A stretch of DNA of 64,000 bases, from assembly GCA_017893485.1 (NCBI GenBank), contig CM030363.1, positions 84,063,230-84,127,229 on the forward strand, in the 5' to 3' direction. Positions 11,827-21,700 of the stretch are shown piece by piece. Source of the DNA: Hemerocallis citrina. Its lineage: Eukaryota; Streptophyta; Magnoliopsida; Asparagales; Asphodelaceae. The notes beneath the pieces were generated by a model. The model was not told the DNA's origin. It saw nothing but the letters and a program-made list of their open reading frames with translations, and ran no database searches. Position 1 is the first letter of the stretch, and each line of letters starts with the position of its first letter. Made by a program: the position numbers and the translations under genes.

Positions 11827-12110
11827 ACAGTCTACCGAATAGGCATAGATAGTCGACTGTCCTGGATATCTAGTTCTTCGAGTTGTAATTCTCGCAGAAC
11901 AGTCGACCGTATATGTTTAATAGTCGACTGTCCCGTCCATTTTATTTTCGAGTTTTAAAGCACCGCAGAACAACCGACTGGTCTTGTTTAACAGTCGACT
12001 GTCCTGATCATTTTCATTTCGAGTTTTTAAATCTTTACAGAACAGCCGACTGGCCAAGTTTAACAGTCGACTGTCCAGACTATTTTGATTTCTCAGGGTT
12101 TAAATTGTCT
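11827..12110. repeat. 71-bp tandem repeat x4 with paired AGTCGACT palindromes
   Basis: Four units of 71-72 bp, each with two AGTCGACT-type cores. Core centres are at 11832/11854, 11904/11925, 11975/11996 and 12047/12068, spacing 22, 21, 21, 21. The second core (AGTCGACTGTCC) is perfect in all four units; the first is degenerate (AGTCTACC, AGTCGACC, AACCGACT, AGCCGACT). A frame across 11913-12125 is a by-product of the repeat. Confidence 0.85.
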
Positions 12111-13660
12111 CTTGATAAAAAATAAATGTACTGTTTAAAAGGGTTTGAAAAGTGTAATGCCCTGATTTTTCATTAATGAAAAATTATTTTATTTTGCACT
12201 TAGTGTGCATGTGCAATATTTTTGGTTGAATTAAATCTTATAATTATTTTTCATTGTGATGGGTATAAATATTTAAATTTGTGCTTTCAAATTATTTTAT
12301 ACAAAAGCCTTCTTTTAAATGGATGAAAAGCCCTTTCTTTTAAAAAGCCTTTTCTTTTAAAAAGCCCAAAATATAATTCATTTATTTTATTTTATAATAA
12401 TTATTTTGGCCCATAAATTAAAGCCCGTGGAATATTTTTATACAACTTGTCATGTAGAATACAATTTAAAGACTATTTTATTTTTATACAAAAATTTAAT
12501 GTACAACTTTTGGACCTAGTTGCATGCACGTGCATTGCACGTACACGTGCAAAATGCACTCTTCTCTAGGCCGGTTGTGGTTCTTTTGGAGGAAAATCAA
12601 ATTTTGTAATGGTGATCATGGTGTGGTGGTTACTAGGTTGTGGGTAGTTAATGTAACTCCTACTTTCATCCTAGCCCTCCATCTTACAACCAACCAATTG
12701 ATCCTAGCTCTCCATTCTCTTTGATTTTTAGTGTAAATACCCCCCCCGGCTAGTTATTCTTGTGTAAAATTATTCTCTTCCAAATCTATTGTCTAAATTA
12801 TATTTGTGTGAGTTAAAAGATTGAGTTGTGTGTGGGAGTTGTGCTTGCATTCAAGAAGGAGAGAAGGCCGGCTATCAAAGGGAAGGAGCTCTCGGTTTTT
12901 GGAGTGCTTGGAGGCTTGTGCGCGCGTGTACAAGGAGGAAAAGCATTTCGTTGCAAGAACTTTCGTCTAGGAGGCTGCTAGTAGTGTTTGTTCTCTCCAA
13001 ATTAAGGTGGGTAAAATTTTCTATATTCTAACTAGGGATGCATGCTAGATTAAATTGAATGAATGAGGCATGAGAAATATTAATAAGAGTACTCTTTTAA
13101 TTGGACATTGACCTATGAATTGATTGGAATGTGGGTGTGCAAATTGTATGTGATTTGAGTAGTAAAAATCTAAGTTGTATGGATTAATTATGACTATGTT
13201 TTGTTAAAGAAGGTCTCATTATCTACACCACAATTATATATACAAAGTTAGTAGATTGACAATACTACTTCATGTGAATAAATAGATCTTTTGTGTTAAT
13301 ATGGGCATGAAGAAATTAAAATATAAGTTTGTATGTTGGATAAATGATTAAGGACAGAGAATTAATATGAAATTGGTTGATAAAGAGATTAGAATGCTAA
13401 TTGCTAAGAAATGTCGAAAAGAGAAGAAAATGTGGTAGGGATAGTTCATATTTCGAATTAATGGTATGAAAATATGTTTTAATTGTTAAAAAAATTATTT
13501 TTTCATACTGATATGTAAATTAGACAAGAAATAATTAATCTGGAGTTGTACAGTAATTTTTATGAAAACAAAATGAAATGGGGACTAGTTGAACATCGAA
13601 ACGTTTTAATAACAGAGAAAATGGTTTTAAAAAGAATTTCGAATTACTACTCGACAACCT

Positions 13661-13733
13661 GAGCGCGTAGCTCAATTGGTCGGAGTGCGCGGCCTGTTTC
13701 TTAGAGGTCACGGGTTCGAATTCCCTCAGTTAC
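13661..13733 (+). other. tRNA-like sequence 1 in S2
   Basis: Box A-like TAGCTCAATTGG (13668-13679) and box B-like GGTTCGAATTCC (13713-13724) are 45 bp apart, as in a tRNA gene. The acceptor and T stems are imperfect and there is no clear anticodon arm, so this looks like a tRNA-derived or tRNA-mimicking module and not a working tRNA gene. Confidence 0.55.
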
Positions 13734-13817
13734 ATACTTTGCATTTTTTTTGAGAAAAAAAAGGATTAAAGTGTGCGGCCGAGAGTATTTATTACTCTCA
13801 GCGTCCTTTATACCGTC

Positions 13818-13893
13818 TAGCACCTTGGCCTAGTGGTCTGTGCCTTGGCCGCTGTTCCTGGGGTGCTGGGTTCGAATCTTGCCATCGGCAGGA
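13818..13893 (+). other. tRNA-like sequence 2 in S2
   Basis: Box A TGGCCTAGTGG (13826-13836) fits the pol III consensus well, and GGTTCGAATCTT (13869-13880) is a near box B, 43 bp downstream. It lies about 157 bp from the first tRNA-like module. Pairing is too poor to call a tRNA gene. Confidence 0.55.
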
Positions 13894-16663
13894 TTGAAAA
13901 TTTTATTTTTTTGAATGTTTCGGTGGCAAAAAAATTATGGAAAAAATATGACTATTCTCCTAAAAATATATGGGACTTTATAAAAATAATTTGGGAATTA
14001 TTTGCATGAAATACACTATGATTTGATACTAAAATGCATAAATAGAACTATGGTTCTATATGTATACTTTGTGAAAATTATACCTTGCAAAAAGAATTTG
14101 AAATGAAGGATTAGAAGATTAATATAGTCGAGAAAGAAATTTTATTTTGTGATGGTTATGAATTATTCTCATATGTGAATAGTGCGAAAAATATTAAATG
14201 TGAATATTCGTAGTGAAGTGAAATTTTGATGTGAAGTTGATAATCGATAAAGCATATGAATTTCATGTATAGTTATGGACTATTTGAACGAATTAGAAAT
14301 CATGATTTGAAAAGAAATATACTTTTGAGTATGATGACTCAATATGGAAATTTATGAATTGGAAATGCTCATTTTGGAAATTGTGAATTGAAAATCGAAA
14401 CAAAAGAGTAGCTAAGTCTCCCCCGTCATTTGGAAATAAATGAAATGATAATTTGAAATGAAAGACCAAGGTTGGTCATGTTTGAATGAATGAATAAGTC
14501 CGGTTTAGTGGAAAGGCTAACTCTAGAGATTTGATTTTTGTTCATGATTTTGATAAAAACTAAGGATTAGTACATAGTAGAGACGTGATGAAAGTAGGAG
14601 AAAAACACGAGTATGAGGGCCATCGGATTAGCGGTGTGAGAGTGATCCACAGGCTGCCTGCTTGATGCGTCAAGACATGGCGTGGGCACTACTCCAGAAT
14701 TATCGTCCCTGTGGCGATGCTTGTGGGATGTTCGAGTGGCTATAGGTGGTGCCATTGTTCCATGGCGGAGGCTGAATTGTCCATAGGTTTCCTGCTCGAT
14801 GCGTCGTGTCAGTGCGTGGGATTCCCCTCCAGGCTGCCTGGATATGGGCTCGTAGATCATAGGACATCTAAGATACCTACCGTAGTTACAGTAGTAGATT
14901 AAGTCATGGCGAGGGATTGAACCCTACAAAGATGAAGAACGATTAAGGGCTTGCCCTCGGACCTATGTAGTATGGGATGCATAGAATCCGAACAAGTGCG
15001 CATTAGTATCATGTAATATAAATAAATGCATTAAGGACTAAGTGCACAATCACAACACAAAATCAATAGGGTAGTCCCTTTAGTTTGAAATGTGACAAGT
15101 TTGTGTTTGCTAAATATGGAAAATTAAGTTATAATATTTCCGGCATAGAGAGGATGGCCGTGTATAATGATCGTCGATTGAATAAACTGACGTACCCACA
15201 GTCTTATATGCAGGTAAATGGCTTGATACAGATTAAACAGGAACAAATGCTTAAAGATTACTCAATGTTGTTGTACATTTGTTTCATTGTTGTAAATTTT
15301 ACTTCCGCTGTGCAATGTAAAGTGTAATATTGATGTAAACTCTGATGTAAAGTGAAAAGTTTAAATTTCCTTGTAAAATTGTACTAAAGGAAGCGAAAAG
15401 ATCTTGTAGAACATCTCGAATTCAGTGTATTTGGGATTCGGGGCGTTACAAAAAGAGGTTTGATAATGGAAAGAATGAAGATTGAATGTGACCAATTAGG
15501 GAAAAGTGAATTTATTTGTCTTATGCATGAAAATTGTACATGAAAGTGAGGTTAAATATCCTAATGAATTATGAAAGGTTTTATGAATATGAATACACAA
15601 ATGCTATGGACATGAAATGTGATTTTGAACTAGATGGTAGCTAAGTCCTATTACCGGCAAGTGAATAAATTATATTTTTTTAGATGAATAATTGAGATGA
15701 AAGACCAGGTTGGTCATATTGTTGATTGAGACCGGTATAGAGGAAAGAGCTAACTCTAGGGGTTGATTTTATTTATGATTCAAATAAACTAAGGATTTAG
15801 ACACATAGTGGTGATATGACGAAAGTGAGAGAAAAACACGAGTATGAAGGCCATCGGATTGGCGGTGTGAGAGTGATTCACAGACTGTCTGCTTGATGAG
15901 TCATGACATGGTGTGAGCACTACTCCGGAATTATCATCCCGGTGGCGACGCTTGTAGGGTGTTTGGTGACTACGGGTGGTGCCATCGTTACATGGCGGAG
16001 GTCGAATTGTCCATAGAATGCCTGCTTGATGCGTCATGTCAGTGCGTGGGATTCCCCTCCAGACTGCCTAGACTTGGGCTCGTAGATAATAGAACATCTA
16101 GGATACTTATCGTAGTTACCATAGTAGTTTAAGTCACGGTGAGGGATTGAACCCTATAAATGAAGTACGATTAAGGACGTGCCCTCAGACCTATGTAATA
16201 TGGGATGCATAGAATTCGAACAAGTGCGCATTAGTGTCATATAACATAACAACTGCATTAAGGACTAAGTGCATGCACAGCACAACACGACATCAATAGG
16301 ATAGTCCCTTTTAGTTTTGTTTGTGAACAAGTTTGTGGTTTGCTAAGTATTGAGAATCGTTATACTATTTCCGACATAGAGAAGATGGCCGTGTATAATA
16401 TTTCGTCAGTAAATGAACTGACGCGCCCACAGTTTTACAAACAGGGTAAAAGGTGCTTGACAAACTGAAGTATACATGCTGCTCAAAGATTGATTCAATT
16501 GTTGTTTCATGCAATTACTGTAAATTTGCTTCTGCTGCACGAATGTTAATGTATAATGTATCTCTGATGTAACATAATGTTTCAATTTCCTTAAAGAAGT
16601 GTAAAGATCCTGTGGAACTTCGAATTCAGTTGCATTTTTGGGAATTTAGGGTGTTACAGTTGG

Positions 16664-16960
16664 GTTGGTGGGCTCGATGAGGCTGAGCTCGGCGTCAATG
16701 GAGAAAGCTCCGAAGTGGGTTTCTGGAGCTTTGGTAATGGAGCTATCGAATCTCGGAGGAGCTTGACGAGGAGATAGGTCGAGCATGGAGTTCGGCGAGG
16801 TGAGAGGAGCTCGGTGCCAATAAGGAGAGCTCCGAAGTGGGTTTTTGGAGCTTTGGCGATGGAGCTCTCGAGTCTCGGAAGAGCTTGACGAGGAGATGGC
16901 TCGAGCGTGGAAGTCGGCGAGGTGAGAGGAGGAGAGTTCGACGTAACCCTCTTGAGGGCG
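16664..16960 (-). other. T1 internal fragment with 122-bp tandem duplication
   Basis: GC-rich T1 sequence between S1 and the Athila insertion. A block of about 122 bp occurs twice (ctccgaagtgggttt at about 16708 and 16830). Frames across it are short and repetitive and are not believed. Confidence 0.55.
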
Positions 16961-17142
16961 GTGGCTGATGAACACATTATTATTCACTTTTTAGAGCAAT
17001 AATCTTAATAGAATTAGACATTTAAAAGCTCTATATATGGTATTTAACTCTTATTTTCTCTTTTCCATAGGAAACAGCTTATAACAGCAAAACGAAGCAG
17101 ATTTAGGACTTCAAGGATAATACACAGCAAACTGCAGAGGAT

Positions 17143-17304
17143 CAGTCGACTGGTTCCCCAACACAGGCGACTGGACAGGAGAAGCTGATTTTCCACAATT
17201 CTCGACACAGTCGACTCACTCCCAAGAGCAGTCGACTGGCCTGATCACAGATGAAATCTACATAAGTCTCGACTCAGTCGACTGGTTCGAAGATAAGTCG
17301 ACTG
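17143..17304. repeat. Three AGTCGACT pairs in Athila 5' LTR
   Basis: Core centres are at 17147/17168, 17212/17233 and 17279/17299. Within-pair spacing is 21, 21, 20; pair-to-pair spacing is 65 and 67. The same array is at 25526-25687 in the 3' LTR. Confidence 0.9.
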
Positions 17305-17713
17305 GTCTGCGGCGGAGTAAACAGATAAGATATTCGAAGATACACCTGAATCTGATTTCAAATCTATTTGAATCAAGATTTTATGCAGCGAATCAAATCT
17401 AAAGACAGGGTATTTTCCAAGTGGACGTGGTGAATAGATAAGGAAAGAAAGGAGAAAAGAGAAAGATATTAATCATCAAATCAAATAAAGAAGGATCTTC
17501 CTGAAAAAAAAGTGAAAACCCTAATTCTCAGCCGTGTTCTATAAATATCAGAATACCATCTCCAGAACACCTCTCCGCTCTCCACTCCACGACTTCATCC
17601 AATAATCAGATATATCTCGGGGAAGCGACTCAATCACCAAGTTCCTGAAAAACATCGAGAGCATCACTCCATCAACATCGAAAAAGGAGAGAGAAGATCC
17701 AGCAACCAGAAGG

Positions 17714-18013
17714 CAGTCGACTGTGTGACAGCCAGTCGACCATATTGCCGGAATCCATTAGTTTATTCCTTCTTCTCTCTTTATTCTTTTTATGTTGATC
17801 ATGTATTCAAACTTGTTAAGCAATAAAGTTATTATTATGTGGAACTAATTTCATAGTTGGGTAGATCGAAACCGTAGTTATGTAGTGCTATATTCTTCTG
17901 AGATCTTCTGATTACTTATTGATTGAATCTGGTTGAATTGACATAGATTGATGATCATCAAACTTGATCTCGAAGTCTGAGAGCAGTCGACTGAGGTGAG
18001 AGCCAGTCGACTG
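17714..18013. repeat. Two further AGTCGACT pairs in Athila 5' LTR
   Basis: Core centres are at 17718/17737 (spacing 19) and 17988/18008 (spacing 20), both downstream of the TATA box. The counterparts in the 3' LTR are at 26097-26396. Confidence 0.9.
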
Positions 18014-18677
18014 ACATACAGCACGTGAGAATATCAAGTTTATGTTATCATTTATCTAAATCTGTTATATGAAGCATATTGAGACGACCGAATCTCGTGC
18101 TCATAATTTGTAACAAAAGAATCTTTAGGGGTTCTTGGTTCAATCAACTTAGAGGATCTAGATCTGATACCAATTTCTAGAACTTTAAGTGTTTGTTCGT
18201 TTCCACTGTTCTGATGTTTTCTCTAAGTATAACTTAGTAGATACCCTGCTAGATACTTACGGAAAGAAACGAATTAGAGTAGATACCATGCCTAATTCTT
18301 GGCTTAGGGAAACATTACTTTAAGGAGTAGATACCATGCCCTTGAAGTGAACAAACATGAGTAATTAGAAGTAAGTTCAGAAGGTAGCTTAGCATTATTA
18401 ACTATTGGTGGAGATCAACAACCCAACTATTCAAGAGATATTTGTGATTCAACACCTCTCATCTTAGTTTTAATCTTTTAGTTCTTTTAGATCTTTACAA
18501 CAACCCTTATTCATTCTTATTATTAGTTTTATTGATTAGTAAGTTGAAGTCTACAATCTCTGTGGGATCGACCCTTGCTATTACTACGATTCGATTCCTG
18601 CACTTGCGAGGTTTTTTTATAATTTGTGTCTAGTTTATCTATTAATTAGGTAGCTAGATTTCCAACAAACAAGTTTT

Positions 18678-18696
18678 TGGCGCCGCTGCCGGGGAT
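18678..18696 (+). promoter_or_regulatory. Athila primer binding site (tRNA-Asp type)
   Basis: TGGCGCCGCTGCCGGGGAT lies six bases after the 5' LTR and is complementary to the 3' end of plant tRNA-Asp with one difference. Confidence 0.88.
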
Positions 18697-18797
18697 TGTT
18701 TAGTATTTTAACTTACAAGTCAGTAGATTTTTTTTTTTTATTAGTTTTTCTTTTCTTTTATTAATAATTTTTCTTTTAGGTTACAGGACTTTGGTGA

Positions 18798-21700
18798 ATG
18801 CGCGGTAGACGATCACTTCGTCCAGAGCTACTACCTATTGACGCAGAAACAGAACGAACTTTGCACAGACTAGGTAAGCTGTTTTTAGCCAACCAGTCGA
18901 CTGCTATACTGACCCAGTCGACTGCACAGAGACAAATCTCACAGGAAAGAATGGCTGAAGAAATACACAATCGAGTACCAATGCAGGACAAATTCACTCC
19001 TAAGAATATTGAGCAACCTTCCTGCATTGCTTTTCAACCTAATGCTACAGGGAACATGCACCTATCTCCTCATTTACTTAGTATGGTTCCCCACTTTAGT
19101 GGCAAACCAGATGAAGAGCCTCATCTTCACCTGCAAGACTTTTTCGATCTTTGCAGGACACAAAGCGTCCAAGGGCTTACTGCTGAACAAATCAGGTTAA
19201 TCTTGTTTCCTTTTTCTTTAAAACTTAATGCTAAGTTGTGGTATAATTCTTTGGAACCAGGATCAATTAATTCATGGGAGCAATTGGCAACGAAATTTTT
19301 GAAAGAGTTCTTTCCAGCCCAGAAAACCAAACAGCTAAAAAGGGAGATTCAACTCTTCCAACAAAAAGATGGAGATCTATTCTTCGAAGCATGGAAGGAT
19401 TTCAAGAGCAAGCTTCTCAAGTGTCCTACTCACAATCTGCCTAAGGATGATCAGGTACAAGCTTTTTATGAAGGTTTAAATGACACTAACAAGGCAATTG
19501 TTGATGCAGCTTGCAATGGAATTTTGATGAGGAAAAGTGGAGAAGAAGCCATTGAACTTTTTGAAGAACTCAGTGAGAACTCCCAACAATTCTCAACAAG
19601 AAGGGGACCTACGAAAAAACAGGGAGTTTACGAGATCTCTAATAATAATAACATTCAATTAGAAATGGCAAACATGAATAAAAAAATTGATATGCTTGTT
19701 AATGCAATGTCGACAATGGGTGGAGTTAAAAATCAAACAAATGAAATGTGTGCAATTTGTTCACATTTAGATCACACAACTGATACATGTCCCATGTCTA
19801 CTTTTACAGATCAGGAGCATGCAAACTATGTGGGTCGAGGAGTATTTCCACCAAAGAACAATCCATACTCGAACACATATAACCCAGGATGGAGGAATCA
19901 TCCAAACTTCTCATGGAGCAATAATCAAAATAATCAAGGGAATCAATTCACACAAGGACATACAAGGAACCCTCAGATGGGAAGTGGGTTTGAAAGACCA
20001 GCTCCAGAACAGAAGAAGTTGGATTTTGAAACCACTGTTCTTCAATTGCTCCAACAACAACATCAAACAAGCAACCAACAAGGACAAGCAATTCAGAAGT
20101 TAGAAACCCAAATTGGTCAGATTGCAAAAGAGCTGAGCGAAAGAAAGACAGGTGAACTCCCTTCACAAACCATACCAAATCCGGGAGGCCAAGAACAACT
20201 CCAAGCAGTGACTACTTTAAGAAATGGTAAGATAATTGACAACAAGGTTGGAAAACACACAGACAAACCAGTCGACTGTTTTTACAAACCAGTCGACTGC
20301 ACAGGCAATTCAGAAACACAACTACCAAAGGCTGTGGATTCCAATAAGGTAAGTAAAAAAATAGGGACAGTTCCACCACCATTCCCTCAAAGGTTAGTCA
20401 ATAAAAAGAAAGAACAACATTTATTTGACGTCTTTGAAACTCTCAAAAAGGTAGAAATTAATATCCCCCTACTTGACGCTATTAAACAAATTCCTTCTTA
20501 TGCCAAATTTTTGAAAGGCTGTTGTACTCACAAAAGAACATTTCAGGTTAAGGAGGATGTGGCTTTGACAGAAGAAGTGAGCGCTGTATTATTAAGAAAA
20601 CTACCACCTAAACTGAAAGATCCAGGTAGTTTCACCATTCCTTGCAGGGTTGGTGAGCACTTCTTTGAAAAAGCACTGTTAGACTTGGGGGCAAGCATCA
20701 ACCTTCTTCCTTACTCGGTTTACGAGAAGCTTGGATTGGGGGAACTCAAGCCAACATCCATCACTTTGCAATTGGCTGATCGCAGCATAAAAAGACCTAG
20801 AGGTATTTTAGAAGATGTCCTAGTTCAGGTGAATGATTTTATTTTGCCTGCTGATTTTGTGGTGTTAGATATGGAGGAATCTTCAATGTCATCATCTCTA
20901 CCGATCATATTAGGTAGGCCCTTTATGAGTACAGCTGATATAAAAATTTGTGTTAAAAAGGGTATTATAAGTATGAAGATAAACGGAGAAAAAGTGGAAT
21001 TTAAAATGTTTGATACACTGAAATTACCACAAGATGATCATGAATGCTATAATATTGATGTGGTGCAGGAGATTGTTGATCAAACATTTCAGGTACATAG
21101 CGTTGAACCACTACAAGCCACAATCACTCAATCTCTAACTTTATCTCATGTTGAACAGGAATACGATGACTGGGAGATAGCAGAGACAGTACATCACCTT
21201 GAAACTCCACAGTCATGTTCAGGTAAGCCTGCACCTTTATTTGAAAACTTTGTGTCTGATAATCTTTGTTTTTCTACAGATCAGGCGCCTGGTGCACAGA
21301 GCAAGTCGACTGGTATTCTAACCAGTCAACCGAATCAAGACACCCAGACCAAGTCGACTGCTGTCATGGACCAGTCGACTGTACAGAAGCTTCCAGATAT
21401 AGAACTCAAGCAGTTGCCCGACCATTTGAAGCATGCATTTTTGGGCGAGAACCAGACACTGCCGGTGATAATTGCTGCTAACTTAAGTGCACAGGAAGAA
21501 TATAAGTTGCTGAAGGTATTGCGAGAACACAAAAATGCAATAGGATGGACCATTGCAGACATCAAGGGAATAAGTCCATCCAAATGCATGCATAGAATAC
21601 TCCTGGAGAACGATGCAAAACCTAGCAGAGAGGCACAGAGAAGGCTCAACCCCAACATGAAGGAAGTGGTAAGAGCAGAAATTTTGAAGCTACTAGATGT

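Larger units (their letters stand above)
12153..15450 (+). mobile_element. S2: second Tekay/Del-like solo LTR, nested in S1
   Basis: Termini are TGTAATGCCC and GGGCGTTACA, with target duplication aaaag at 12148-12152 and 15451-15455. Length is 3298 bp. A TATA-like TGTAAATACC lies near 12731. There is no coding sequence. Its 3' half (14570-15450) matches S1 15780-16650, including gccatcggatt and the gggattccc blocks. It carries two tRNA-like sequences. Confidence 0.85.
10554..16658 (+). mobile_element. S1: Tekay/Del-like solo LTR, with S2 inside
   Basis: Termini are TGTAACACCC and GGTGTTACA, with target duplication gttgg at 10549-10553 and 16659-16663. Without S2 it is about 2.8 kb. It has a TATA box (TATAAATA, 11108-11115) and no coding region, as expected for a solo LTR left by recombination. 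Its 3' half (15460-16650) is closely similar to the 3' half of S2. Large LTRs with these termini are typical of Tekay/Del chromoviruses, but with no pol the lineage is an inference. Confidence 0.85.
16966..18671 (+). repeat. Athila 5' LTR
   Basis: 1706 bp, from TGATGAACAC to CCAACAAACA. A TATA box (TATAAATA) is at 17540-17547. It contains five pairs of AGTCGACT-type palindromes at 17143-17304, 17714-17741 and 17984-18013. Confidence 0.95.

Noticed and set aside
11913..12125. 70-residue plus-strand frame with repeated TVDCPD-like words
   Set aside because: It is a translation of the 71-bp palindrome repeat inside a solo LTR.
13661..13893. Functional tRNA genes
   Set aside because: Boxes A and B are good but stems do not pair well and no clear anticodon arm is present; they lie inside an LTR.
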